This document shows, one piece after another, positions 28,285 to 36,761 of a stretch of DNA of 64,000 nucleotides. A model generated the notes under the pieces. That model was not told the DNA's origin and did not search any database. It saw nothing but the letters and a program-made list of their open reading frames with translations. Every line of letters starts with the position of its first letter. Within the stretch, counting starts at the first letter, position 1. Source of the DNA: Acinetobacter sp. ANC 7912 (GTDB taxonomy: Bacteria; Pseudomonadota; Gammaproteobacteria; Pseudomonadales; Moraxellaceae). Where the stretch lies: contig NZ_CP156795.1 in assembly GCF_039862785.1 (NCBI RefSeq), positions 558,001-622,000 of the forward strand. Reading direction: 5' to 3'. Position numbers and translations under genes: made by a program.

Positions 28285-28908
28285 ATGATCAGACTTCACA
28301 TGTCTGACCTGATACAGAGTCAGGCAAACACGACATATCCTGCCTTGGAAAAAATTCCCGCTATGCAGCGCCGTCGATTATCTGCAATTGCAAAAATCGC
28401 GCTGAATAGTGCGATCCAAGCACTAGAAGGTCAAAGCGTCGACTATATTATTTGGGTATCTCAATATGGCGATGAGCACAAAACCCTTAGTATCTTGAAT
28501 GATGTCCTGCAGGACCAAACCCCATCACCGACCCAGTTTTCTACTTCTGTGCATAATGCCATTTCAGGACTGTATTCAATTCTGTGTCAGGATGCGACCC
28601 CAGCGACTAGTCTGGCAGGGTCATGGAATGATGCCTTGGTTGAGGCCTATGCCTGGTTAAAAACTTGCCAGAACCAAAATGTACGGGTGCTTGTGGTATA
28701 TTATGATGAGCCTCTACCGGTGATCTATCGTGATTTTCAGGTATTCGATGCCTTTTCCATGGCGGCTGTCTTGTCTTTGAATCAACCCAATCTTGAAATT
28801 GATCTTTCCCAATATTCCGCACCTGCTTACTATTTTCAGGAAGCACAGACTTTTCAGGCTTTCTGGCAGGGTTCAGAGCACAGCAAACTTGCGTGGCAAA
28901 AATGTTGA
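28285..28908 (+). CDS. Chain-length-factor-like ketosynthase homologue of the aryl polyene cluster
   Basis: A 207-residue protein matching the short beta-ketoacyl synthase-like chain length factor family of aryl polyene clusters (ApeC in the Xenorhabdus naming, from memory). It resembles only the N-terminal half of a ketosynthase: RRRLSAIAKIALNSAIQAL and FSTSVHNAISGLYSI (the equivalent of the nucleophile region lacks Cys). It probably pairs with the full ketosynthase at 43277 and sets polyene length. First gene of the run; its stop overlaps the next start. Confidence 0.85.
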   Translation: MIRLHMSDLIQSQANTTYPALEKIPAMQRRRLSAIAKIALNSAIQALEGQSVDYIIWVSQYGDEHKTLSILNDVLQDQTPSPTQFSTSVHNAISGLYSILCQDATPATSLAGSWNDALVEAYAWLKTCQNQNVRVLVVYYDEPLPVIYRDFQVFDAFSMAAVLSLNQPNLEIDLSQYSAPAYYFQEAQTFQAFWQGSEHSKLAWQKC

Positions 28909-29714
28909 AATTGCAGCAGATTAAACAAAAAGCCAATTATGTCTGGCGTGTTGGTGCGACAGGCTTTAGTTTCGCCAGTTTTGGGATAGGCGGAATTGCG
29001 ATTGGTAGCCTGCTTGCTCCAATTATTAAACTGACAGAACAGGACCCTGAGTTACGCCAGCAAAAGACCCAGCAGCTGATCAAGTACAGCTTTAAGGGCT
29101 TTACGGAAATGATGGTCAAGCTGGGTATCATGACCTATGAAGTCGAAGGGCTGGAAAAGCTGGAACATAGTCATCAGGAACTAGTGATTGCTAATCATCC
29201 AACCCTAATTGATGTGGTGGTGCTGATCGGGTTGATGGAACGCGCCAACTGTGTGGTCAAGCAGGCACTTTGGGCGAACCCGTTTACTAAGGGACCGGTG
29301 CAGAACGCCGGTTATATCCTGAATGCAGGATCGGAGCAGTTCATTCAGGATTGTGTCAGCCGTCTGCAAGAAGACCGAGCTGCTTCTTTGCTAATTTTTC
29401 CGGAAGGCACACGTACTGCCAAAGGTCAATTATTGAATGACTTTCAGCGTGGAGCTGCTAATATTGCGCTCCGTGCCCATGTGCCTATTCGTCCAGTGAT
29501 GATTAGCTGTACGCCGTCGACATTGACCAAAAATGAAAAGTGGTATCACATTCCATCAGAACCTTTTCATATCAAGGTTCGGGTACTGGATGCCTTAGAG
29601 ATTGATGAGCTGATTGATGATGTTTCTGTGAATCAGAAAAATGTCCGTCACCTGAGTCAAAAATTACAGCAGTTTTTTAACCAAGAGTTATTGAAAAATG
29701 AGCAATCTTGCTGA
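28902..29714 (+). CDS. 1-acyl-glycerol-3-phosphate acyltransferase-like (PlsC family)
   Basis: About 270 residues with an N-terminal hydrophobic segment (about 18-42) and the PlsC motifs: NHPTLIDVVV (the H-x4-D box, with I preceding D) and FPEGTRTAKG. It probably transfers an acyl chain, possibly the polyene, onto a glycerol-lipid acceptor at the inner membrane. The start is uncertain: ATG 28902 overlaps the previous stop, while an in-frame GTG lies at 28893; neither has a clear ribosome site. The end overlaps the first acyl carrier protein by 17 bp. Confidence 0.88.
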   Translation: MLKLQQIKQKANYVWRVGATGFSFASFGIGGIAIGSLLAPIIKLTEQDPELRQQKTQQLIKYSFKGFTEMMVKLGIMTYEVEGLEKLEHSHQELVIANHPTLIDVVVLIGLMERANCVVKQALWANPFTKGPVQNAGYILNAGSEQFIQDCVSRLQEDRAASLLIFPEGTRTAKGQLLNDFQRGAANIALRAHVPIRPVMISCTPSTLTKNEKWYHIPSEPFHIKVRVLDALEIDELIDDVSVNQKNVRHLSQKLQQFFNQELLKNEQSC

Positions 29715-29958
29715 TGAATTAAAGCAAATGATTATTGATGTTCTCGCGCTTGAATACATCACAGTGGATGATATTGAAACCGAAGCGCCTTTGTTCGGAG
29801 ATGGTCTGGGACTCGACTCAATTGATGCTCTCGAACTCGGTTTGGCGCTGAAAAAACGTTATAACATTCACTTGAATGCGGAATCAGCTGAGACCAAACA
29901 GCATTTCCAATCAATTCAAAGCCTGGTTGCTTTGGTTGAAGCACAACAGACAGCATAA
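29698..29958 (+). CDS. Acyl carrier protein 1 of the aryl polyene cluster
   Basis: An 86-residue carrier protein. The phosphopantetheine attachment Ser41 lies in GDGLGLDSIDALELGLAL, a canonical GxDS context. Acidic, four-helix pattern. It needs a phosphopantetheinyl transferase encoded elsewhere. It probably corresponds to ApeE or ApeF. It overlaps the upstream acyltransferase gene, indicating translational coupling. Confidence 0.93.
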   Translation: MSNLADELKQMIIDVLALEYITVDDIETEAPLFGDGLGLDSIDALELGLALKKRYNIHLNAESAETKQHFQSIQSLVALVEAQQTA

Positions 29959-29967
29959 GAGGTTGCA

Positions 29968-30216
29968 ATGCTTACTCAAGAACAAGTACTCGAAAAACTG
30001 CGCGAGTGGATGGAAGAGCTTTTTGAAATCGAACCTGAAGATGTGCAGCTTAACTCTAACTTGGCAACTGATCTAGATGTTGACAGTATTGATGCGATCG
30101 ACTTGGTCGTGAAAATCAAAGAGTTGACGGGTAAACAAGTGAATCCGGAGGACTTTAAAAATGTCCGTACGGTTCAGGATGTGGTTACTGTCATCCAGAA
30201 CATGTCAGCTGCATGA
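29968..30216 (+). CDS. Acyl carrier protein 2 of the aryl polyene cluster
   Basis: An 82-residue carrier protein with Ser40 in DLDVDSIDAIDLVVKI. It differs clearly from ACP 1, so the two probably have separate jobs (starter loading versus chain elongation), as described for paired carriers in aryl polyene systems. Ribosome site AGAGG precedes the ATG; the stop overlaps the next gene by 4 bp. Confidence 0.93.
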   Translation: MLTQEQVLEKLREWMEELFEIEPEDVQLNSNLATDLDVDSIDAIDLVVKIKELTGKQVNPEDFKNVRTVQDVVTVIQNMSAA

Positions 30217-30767
30217 AACATCTTCTAAGAGGGATAGTGATTACCGGTTTGGTGCTCTATCCCTTTTTAGTGGGCTATGGACTGGCACAAGGATATTTTG
30301 CCTGGATCAGTATATTGCTGATTGTGCTGGGAGCACTGCGACTATTCAGCAAAGGCAATACTTTACTGTGGCCCTTGACCGGATTTGCAATTTTATGTGG
30401 TGGTCTTAGCTTGATTCTGAAAGATCAAAACTGGCTAAAGCTTTATCCGGTTTTTATGAGCATTGGCTCATGTATGATTTTTGCCAGTACATTGCTTCGA
30501 CCACCTTCGATGATTGAACGCTTTGCTCGATTGGCAGAGCCAGATTTACCGCCTGAAGGCGTGGTCTGGACTAAAAAGGTCACTGTAGTCTGGTGTGGTT
30601 TTTTTATTTTGAATGCCGCCATTGCCCTGTATACCGTATATTTTGCGCCAACACGGATTTGGGCGCTGTATAACGGTTTTATCTCCTATATGTTCATGGG
30701 AAGTTTGTTACTTGGGGAATATGTCTTGCGTAAGCGGCAGCAACGTCTGCATCAGCAGCAAGAATAG
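30213..30767 (+). CDS. Aryl polyene cluster membrane protein (COG4648-like)
   Basis: A 184-residue protein with about five to six hydrophobic helices and an Arg/Gln-rich tail. The segment SCMIFASTLLRPPSMIERFARL and PPEGVVWTKKVT (first quoted in part of the family signature) are conserved in membrane proteins of aryl polyene clusters (ApeG-like). Role unknown; transport or membrane tethering of the lipid-linked polyene is possible. It overlaps ACP 2 by 4 bp. Confidence 0.8.
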   Translation: MKHLLRGIVITGLVLYPFLVGYGLAQGYFAWISILLIVLGALRLFSKGNTLLWPLTGFAILCGGLSLILKDQNWLKLYPVFMSIGSCMIFASTLLRPPSMIERFARLAEPDLPPEGVVWTKKVTVVWCGFFILNAAIALYTVYFAPTRIWALYNGFISYMFMGSLLLGEYVLRKRQQRLHQQQE

Positions 30768-30787
30768 TACGAAAGAATTATTAGCGA

Positions 30788-32473
30788 ATGAGTATGTCTT
30801 GTCACTTTAAGCACCATGTAAATTCATCACGCCTGCTTTGTGTAAAAGCAGATCTGACGCCTGTTTCTTTTCAGAATTTCTGGCAGGATGTACAACAGCA
30901 GGCGGCTCAGATTCAGCCTTTAGCTTCTTCTATTTGGGCGCTTTGGGAGCAAGATAGCTATGAGTTTCTGGTGCTCTTCTTCGCAGCGCTACAAGCAGGG
31001 AAGCAAGTCCTGTTGCCCCCGAACCGGGTCAGTGAACTGGAACGAGAACTGGCAGCTGAACAGATTCATTTTCTAAAGCGTTTTGAGCTACAACATGATT
31101 CTGATGCGATCCAGTTGAATTTGGATGATGCATTTTTAAGTCAAGCTCAAGTCTATTTCTATACTTCGGGTTCTACCGGTCAGCCAAAAAAAATTCCACG
31201 TACCTTAGAACAACTTTTTAATGAAGTTGCAGGGCTGGATGCCAGCTTTAGCCTGCCAGCAGATACGATTGCGATTGCCACCGTCAGTCATCAGCATATT
31301 TATGGCTTGCTATTTAAATTATTGTGGCCTTTAGCCAGTGGTCGCAGTTTTTACCAGCATCAGCTGGCCTTTCCTGAAGATGTAGCTGATATTCAGCAGA
31401 AAATTGCTGGATTCCAGCGACCAAACTACGTGATTTCCAGTCCAGCCCTTTTAAAACGCTGGACTACAGATGTGCTGTTGCAAGATTGCCTGCTGGTCTA
31501 TTCATCCGGGGGCAAGCTGGATGCAGGCGTACGTCCTTATCTGAACAGCCCAATCACTGAAGTTTTTGGCAGCTCAGAAACTGGAGGGATTGCCCATCGA
31601 CAGGCGGATGATGCCTTATGGACGCCTTTTGCCAACGTTGAAGTTGGCACAGGGGAACAGAGTGAACTCGTGGTTCGTGCTGATCATGCCTATAGTCAAG
31701 ACTGGATTTTGACGGGTGATAAGGTTGAACTGACTGACTCAGAGAACCTAAAGTCGACATTCAAGTTATTAGGGCGTTTGGACCGGATTGTAAAGCTAGA
31801 AGAAAAACGCTTAAGTCTGGATGCCATCGAGCAAAGCCTGTTAACTGTGGAAGGCGTGCAGCAGAGTCATGTGCTAGTGTATGAAAAAGAACACCGTCAG
31901 ATCCTTGCAGCAGTTGTGGTTTTGACTGAGGCTGCACGTGCAGAACTAATTGCTTTAGGTAAGGCCAAATTTGCGGCGCAATTAAAAGCCCAGCTAGTAA
32001 ATAAACTAGAAAGCATGGCGATTCCACGTCAGTGGCGCTTCTTGAGCCAGATGCCGCAAAATGCGCAGTCCAAGCTAAATAAACAATATTTGAAATCGTT
32101 GTTTTCTCCGATGCAATTACCCGTAGTGCTTGAACATCAGGTGGATGAAGATCAAATCTCCTACCAGCTTGAATTCACACCAGAACTGGAATGTTTCAAG
32201 GGGCATTTCCCGGGTCATCCGATATATCCGGGTGTGGGGCAGATTGGCTTTATCCAGCATTTTGCGCGACAAAATTGGGCAGATTTGCACTGGTGTAGTG
32301 GTTTTGAACAGTTAAAATTCCAGGATTTGATTCGTCCCTATATGGCAGTTCATCTCACTTTGAAGCGTAAAGCGCATAAAGTCAGTTTTGAGCTGCAACT
32401 CAGAGATAAAACTTTGGCATCCGGTCGTCTACTCTTTGCGCTGGAACAGCAACAACCACAGGTGACAGGCTGA
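30788..32473 (+). CDS. Acyl/aryl-ACP ligase fused to a hotdog dehydratase
   Basis: A 561-residue fusion. Residues about 1-430 form an adenylating (AMP-binding) enzyme: P-loop FYTSGSTGQPKKIPRTL, GSSETGG, LTGDKVELTD and a Lys near AQSKLNKQYL. Residues about 440-561 form a FabA/FabZ-like hotdog with FKGHFPGHPIYPGVGQIGF near residue 470, including the expected catalytic His. In better-known aryl polyene clusters these are the separate ApeH and ApeI proteins. The first half should activate the aromatic starter for ACP loading; the second should dehydrate 3-hydroxyacyl-ACP to the enoyl stage. Confidence 0.88.
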   Translation: MSMSCHFKHHVNSSRLLCVKADLTPVSFQNFWQDVQQQAAQIQPLASSIWALWEQDSYEFLVLFFAALQAGKQVLLPPNRVSELERELAAEQIHFLKRFELQHDSDAIQLNLDDAFLSQAQVYFYTSGSTGQPKKIPRTLEQLFNEVAGLDASFSLPADTIAIATVSHQHIYGLLFKLLWPLASGRSFYQHQLAFPEDVADIQQKIAGFQRPNYVISSPALLKRWTTDVLLQDCLLVYSSGGKLDAGVRPYLNSPITEVFGSSETGGIAHRQADDALWTPFANVEVGTGEQSELVVRADHAYSQDWILTGDKVELTDSENLKSTFKLLGRLDRIVKLEEKRLSLDAIEQSLLTVEGVQQSHVLVYEKEHRQILAAVVVLTEAARAELIALGKAKFAAQLKAQLVNKLESMAIPRQWRFLSQMPQNAQSKLNKQYLKSLFSPMQLPVVLEHQVDEDQISYQLEFTPELECFKGHFPGHPIYPGVGQIGFIQHFARQNWADLHWCSGFEQLKFQDLIRPYMAVHLTLKRKAHKVSFELQLRDKTLASGRLLFALEQQQPQVTG

Positions 32474-32477
32474 ACTG

Positions 32478-33212
32478 ATGAAACAATGTTTTGTAATTCC
32501 GGTATATAACCACCCGCATTATCTGCATGCCTTAGTCCAGCATTTGAATAGCTTTCAGCTGCCGATCATTATGGTGAATGATGGCAGTGGGGCGGAGTGT
32601 ACTCAGTTGTTGCGTCAGATTGCTGCTGAAAACGAACTGGTTGATCTAGTTGAGCACGAGGTCAATCAAGGTAAAGGTAAAGCGGTCATCACTGGTCTGT
32701 TCCATACTGCTGAACGTGGCTTTAGCCATGCTTTGCAGCTGGACTCTGATGGTCAGCATGACTGGCAAGATGTACAGCGTTTTCTGGACGCTTCACAGCA
32801 GAACCCGGAAGCAATGGTGATTGGTCAGCCAGTGTTTGATGAATCCGTGCCGAAAAAGCGTCTCTATGGCCGTTATGCAACGCATATCTGGGTGTGGATT
32901 AATAGCCTGTCGTTTGATATCAAGGACAGTATGTGCGGTTTCCGGGTCTATCCACTGGCGAGCACGGTCAAAATTCTGAAAACCGCAAAATTCCAGCCAC
33001 GTATGGGCTTTGATACCGAAATTCTGGTGCGCCTGAAATGGGACAATGTACCATTTGTGAATGTACCGACTCGGGTGATCTATCCTGAAAATGGCATCTC
33101 ACACTTTAATGTGTGGCGAGACAATGTGGGCCTAACCAAGGCACATTCACGCCTGTTTGCGGGGATGTTAGTTCGTTTACCTAAACTGGTTTATCACAAG
33201 GTGAAAGGTTAA
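32478..33212 (+). CDS. Glycosyltransferase family 2
   Basis: A 244-residue GT-A fold enzyme. Nucleotide-sugar binding regions are IMVNDGSGAE near residue 35 and the DxD-type LQLDSDGQHDWQDV near 90; SMCGFRVYP and GFDTEILVRL follow. No membrane helices. It probably adds a sugar to the polyene-lipid. In E. coli-type clusters the glycosyltransferase is joined to an acyltransferase; here the two are adjacent separate genes (4-bp gap). Confidence 0.92.
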   Translation: MKQCFVIPVYNHPHYLHALVQHLNSFQLPIIMVNDGSGAECTQLLRQIAAENELVDLVEHEVNQGKGKAVITGLFHTAERGFSHALQLDSDGQHDWQDVQRFLDASQQNPEAMVIGQPVFDESVPKKRLYGRYATHIWVWINSLSFDIKDSMCGFRVYPLASTVKILKTAKFQPRMGFDTEILVRLKWDNVPFVNVPTRVIYPENGISHFNVWRDNVGLTKAHSRLFAGMLVRLPKLVYHKVKG

Positions 33213-33216
33213 TCCG

Positions 33217-34146
33217 GTGGCAGACGCTCAGGCTAAAAAATGGAATGCCATCCGCGAGCGTGGTGGCATGTTGCCATTGATGTTGATGCTGGGTTTTTAT
33301 CGCCTGGGCGGCAGATGGTTATGTCGTATCGTGTTGTACTTCGTAATTATGTGGTACTGGCTATTTTCCAATACTGCACGTCAGGCATCACTACAATATC
33401 TGCAAAGCCTGCATCATTTTGTTGGCAACCAATCTCCTTTTAAGACTTTACCAGGCTTGCCTAACACCTATACGCATTTAATGCAGTTCGGAGAATGCAT
33501 TCTCGACAAGATTGAAGGCTGGCTGGGGCATATTCCTGAACAGCAATTAAAGCTGCATGGTCATGAGCATTTCCGCAACCATTACCAAAAAGGCGCAGTG
33601 ATTGTCGTATCGCATTTTGGCAATATTGAATTGCTGCGTGCCATCAAGTCAGAACATCCGCAGAAGATTAATGTGCTGGTCTATCAGAAGCATGCCACCA
33701 AGTTTAACCAATTTCTGAAAAAGCTGAATGATCACGCCGATGTCAACCTGATTTCAGTTGATGAATTGGGTATGGAAACCGCGTTAATTCTCCAGGAAAA
33801 ACTGGATCAGGGTGAATGGATTATCGTGGCAGCAGACCGTGTGCCGGTACAGTCTGATCGTGTGCAAACGGTTGATTTTTTAGGGCAGCCAGCCCAATGG
33901 CCTCAAGGCGTATGGATCTTGGCAAGTTTACTCAAGGCACCGGTATTGGCTGTATTTTGCTATCGCATGCAGCAGCATTTTGAAGTGCATATCCATTCGG
34001 TTGCAGAGCAACTCAATTTTCCACGTAAGACCCGCCTGCAGTCTATGCAACAGGTGACGCGTAGTTATGTGGCTTTATTAGAACAACATTGTATGCGTGC
34101 GCCATATCAATGGTTCAATTTTTATAATTTTTGGGATAGAGGGTAA
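33217..34146 (+). CDS. LpxL/HtrB-like lysophospholipid acyltransferase
   Basis: A 309-residue protein with a hydrophobic N-terminal helix (about 24-48) and the lipid A acyltransferase-type motif VVSHFGNIELLRA (H-x4-E) near residue 128, then VAADRVPVQSD near 205. It probably acylates the glycosylated carrier lipid with polyene or fatty acid. The GTG start at 33217 follows the glycosyltransferase by 4 bp. Confidence 0.9.
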   Translation: MADAQAKKWNAIRERGGMLPLMLMLGFYRLGGRWLCRIVLYFVIMWYWLFSNTARQASLQYLQSLHHFVGNQSPFKTLPGLPNTYTHLMQFGECILDKIEGWLGHIPEQQLKLHGHEHFRNHYQKGAVIVVSHFGNIELLRAIKSEHPQKINVLVYQKHATKFNQFLKKLNDHADVNLISVDELGMETALILQEKLDQGEWIIVAADRVPVQSDRVQTVDFLGQPAQWPQGVWILASLLKAPVLAVFCYRMQQHFEVHIHSVAEQLNFPRKTRLQSMQQVTRSYVALLEQHCMRAPYQWFNFYNFWDRG

Positions 34147-34151
34147 GACGG

Positions 34152-35678
34152 GTGTTGATTGTAGGGGAAACTGCACTGACCATTGAAGATGTGGTGGCAG
34201 TAGCACGTCAGGAAAAAAAGGTCGCTTTACCAAGTTCAGAGGAATGGCGTGAGCTGATCCAGCGTGGAGCTGACTTTCTGGATCAACTTCTGGAAGAAGA
34301 AGGCGTCATTTATGGTGTGACCACCGGTTATGGTGATTCCTGTCTGGTCGAAATTCCTCCGCATCAGGTCAATGAACTGCCTCTACATCTGTCCCGCTTT
34401 CATGGTTGCGGCCTAGGCCAGAATCTGGATCTGATTACTGCACGTGCCGTAGTCGTCACCCGCTTGTGTTCACTGGCACGTGGTTATTCCGGTGTTTCAT
34501 ATGTTTTGCTGGAACGCCTGGTCTGGATGCTGAATGAAAATGTCATTCCGGTGATTCCTTCGGAAGGTTCGGTTGGAGCCAGTGGTGACCTAACGCCATT
34601 GTCTTATATTGCTGGTGCACTGGTCGGTGAGCGGGATGTGTATTGGCAAGGCAAAATCATTCCAATTGCTGAGGTATATGCAGCCAAAGGCCTGCAGCCG
34701 CATGTGATGCGTCCTAAAGAAGGTCTAGCACTGATGAATGGAACAGCCGTGATGACTGCAATTGCTTGCCTCAACTATAAAAAGGCAGAGCAGATTTCCC
34801 TAACTAGTACTTTAATCACCGCGATGAATGTGCTGGCGCTAGAAGGAAATCCAAGCCATTTTGATGAAATCTTGTTTGCCCAAAAACCGCATCCGGGACA
34901 ACAAAATATTGCGGCACAACTGCGTGACTGGCTGAATAGTGAAGTACAAACTGAACATCAAAGCTCACGTCTGCAAGACCGTTATTCTTTGCGCTGTGCA
35001 CCGCATATCATTGGCGTATTTGAAGATTCTAAAGTCTGGCTGCGTCAGTTTATTGAAAATGAGTTGAACTCCAGTAATGACAATCCTTTGATTGATCCAG
35101 TGAATCTGCGTGTCTTACATGGCGGGCATTTCTATGGTGGGCATATTGCTCAAGCCATGGACAGTCTTAAGATCATGATTGCCAATATTGCCGACCTGAT
35201 GGATCGTCAGCTGGCACAACTGGTAGATTACAAGATGAATAATGGTCTACCACGTAACCTGACGGGTTCTAGCCTTGAGCGCTTACCGCTGAATCATGGA
35301 TTTAAAGCCGTACAGATTGGTGTTTCTGCATGGACGGCAGAAGCCTTAAAACAGACCATTTCAGCTTCAATTTTTTCACGTTCTACAGAATGCCATAACC
35401 AGGACAAGGTCAGTATGGGTACCATTGCTGCACGTGATGCTAGCCGTGTGATTCTTCTGACTGAACAGGTGATTGCTGCGTTGAGCTGTGCCTGTGTGCA
35501 GGCAGTCTGGCTAAAAGGTCTAGATACAGAATTAACCCCAGTTTTAACTGCATTCCAACAATGGGTTCTTCAGTCCTTCAAATATGTGGAGGAAGATCGC
35601 CCGTTGCAGCAGGAGCTGCAAACTTTGGTTGACCGTTTTGAAAATCTGGAGCTGTTCAGCAGCGCCATCCTATCTTAA
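34152..35678 (+). CDS. Aromatic amino acid ammonia-lyase (HAL/PAL/TAL family)
   Basis: A 508-residue MIO enzyme. Ala143-Ser144-Gly145 in SVGASGDLTPLSYIAGALVG form the MIO cofactor; Tyr54 in GVIYGVTTGYG is the catalytic tyrosine; NDNPLID and EQISLTST-type helices follow. The substrate-selectivity pair reads Phe83-His84, where histidine lyases have Ser-His, tyrosine lyases His-Leu and phenylalanine lyases Phe-Leu, so substrate is not settled. Context argues for tyrosine or phenylalanine, giving a coumarate or cinnamate starter. GTG start. Confidence 0.93.
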   Translation: MLIVGETALTIEDVVAVARQEKKVALPSSEEWRELIQRGADFLDQLLEEEGVIYGVTTGYGDSCLVEIPPHQVNELPLHLSRFHGCGLGQNLDLITARAVVVTRLCSLARGYSGVSYVLLERLVWMLNENVIPVIPSEGSVGASGDLTPLSYIAGALVGERDVYWQGKIIPIAEVYAAKGLQPHVMRPKEGLALMNGTAVMTAIACLNYKKAEQISLTSTLITAMNVLALEGNPSHFDEILFAQKPHPGQQNIAAQLRDWLNSEVQTEHQSSRLQDRYSLRCAPHIIGVFEDSKVWLRQFIENELNSSNDNPLIDPVNLRVLHGGHFYGGHIAQAMDSLKIMIANIADLMDRQLAQLVDYKMNNGLPRNLTGSSLERLPLNHGFKAVQIGVSAWTAEALKQTISASIFSRSTECHNQDKVSMGTIAARDASRVILLTEQVIAALSCACVQAVWLKGLDTELTPVLTAFQQWVLQSFKYVEEDRPLQQELQTLVDRFENLELFSSAILS

Positions 35679-35694
35679 ACACAGGAAATTCGTC

Positions 35695-36120
35695 ATGCAT
35701 GCCGATGTGATCATAGAAGTGCCTTTTCATGATGTGGACACCATGAATGTGGTGTGGCATGGACATTATCTGAAGTATTTTGAAATTGCCCGCTGCAAGT
35801 TGCTGGATCAATTTCAGTACAACTATAACCAGATGCGTGAATCAGGCTATGCATGGCCAGTGATTGAAAGTCATGTGCGTTATGCGCATGGCATCTTGTT
35901 TGAACAAAAAATTCGTGTTCGGGCGATTCTGAAAGAATGGGAAAATCGTCTGAAAATTGAATATCAGATTTTTGATGCTGAAAGCGGCAAACGGCTGACC
36001 AAGGGTTATACCACTCAAGTGGCTGTAGACATAGAAACCCGGGAAATGTGTTTCCAGTCTCCTCAGATTTTATTTGACCGCCTTTATGCGTGGTCAGCGT
36101 TTCAGGCCAATGCACAATGA
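35695..36120 (+). CDS. Acyl-CoA/ACP thioesterase (4HBT hotdog)
   Basis: A 141-residue hotdog thioesterase. VPFHDVDTMNVVWHGHYLKY carries the active-site Asp and the WHGHYLKYFE signature of YbgC/4-hydroxybenzoyl-CoA thioesterases. It may release or proofread polyene or stalled intermediates (ApeK-like). The open frame extends upstream to 35584, but the ATG at 35695 has an AGGAA ribosome site and avoids a long overlap with the lyase gene. Stop and next start share ATGA. Confidence 0.92.
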   Translation: MHADVIIEVPFHDVDTMNVVWHGHYLKYFEIARCKLLDQFQYNYNQMRESGYAWPVIESHVRYAHGILFEQKIRVRAILKEWENRLKIEYQIFDAESGKRLTKGYTTQVAVDIETREMCFQSPQILFDRLYAWSAFQANAQ

Positions 36121-36761
36121 AATTCTTGCAACAGATGAAATTCGCAGCAGCATGTAGCTGTGCGGCTGTCAGCTTAACTCTCAGCATGCCGGTAGCACAT
36201 GCGCAAAATACTCAGCTACAGCAGGTGTTCACTCAGCTGTCAGCAACACCTGTGGTACGGGCTAATTTTGAACAGCACAAAAAACTGGCTTCACTGAACA
36301 AGACCTATGTATCCAAAGGCACGATCCTATTCCATAAAAATCAGGGTGTACTATGGCAAATTCAAAGTCCAGTCAAAGCCGATCTGATTGTGACCCAGAA
36401 AAAATTGGTGCAGAAAACCCAGCGCACTTCCAGTCAGATTGAAGTCGACAAAACCCCGTATGGTTCAGTCGCCACCATGTTCCTACAGCTGATGTCAGGC
36501 AATGAAGCAGCGTTGGCCAAAAACTTTACCGTGGTCTCAGCACGTTATACACCGGCAGAGTGGAATGTGACGCTGAAACCGAAAAGCAGCCTGTTTAAAA
36601 AACTGTTTATTCAGGTAGATGCACAAGGTCAGCGTTATGTGAATCAGATTGTGATTCATGAGCAGGCAAGGAATAGCACCACCATTCGTTTTAGCCAGCA
36701 AACGGCTCAGCCACAAAGCTTAACGGCAGCAGAAAATGCGCTTTTCCAGCTGGCAAAATAA
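36117..36761 (+). CDS. LolA-like outer-membrane lipid/lipoprotein carrier
   Basis: A 214-residue periplasmic protein with a signal peptide ending AHAQ (about residue 28) and LolA-type features: VVRANFEQHKKLASL, SKGTILFHKNQGVLWQI and PSKADLIVTQKKL-like strands. Expected to ferry the lipid-linked polyene across the periplasm. The start at 36117 uses the ATGA overlap with the thioesterase rather than the frame's first Met at 36090. The 3' end overlaps the exporter gene by 26 bp. Confidence 0.88.
   Translation: MKFLQQMKFAAACSCAAVSLTLSMPVAHAQNTQLQQVFTQLSATPVVRANFEQHKKLASLNKTYVSKGTILFHKNQGVLWQIQSPVKADLIVTQKKLVQKTQRTSSQIEVDKTPYGSVATMFLQLMSGNEAALAKNFTVVSARYTPAEWNVTLKPKSSLFKKLFIQVDAQGQRYVNQIVIHEQARNSTTIRFSQQTAQPQSLTAAENALFQLAK

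Noticed and set aside
28285..28908. Short ketosynthase-like gene as a pseudogene
   Set aside because: Short chain-length factors of this form are normal in aryl polyene clusters, and its junctions are clean.
34152..35678. Ammonia-lyase as HutH of histidine breakdown
   Set aside because: No hut genes nearby, the Ser-His pair is absent, and it sits inside the polyene cluster.
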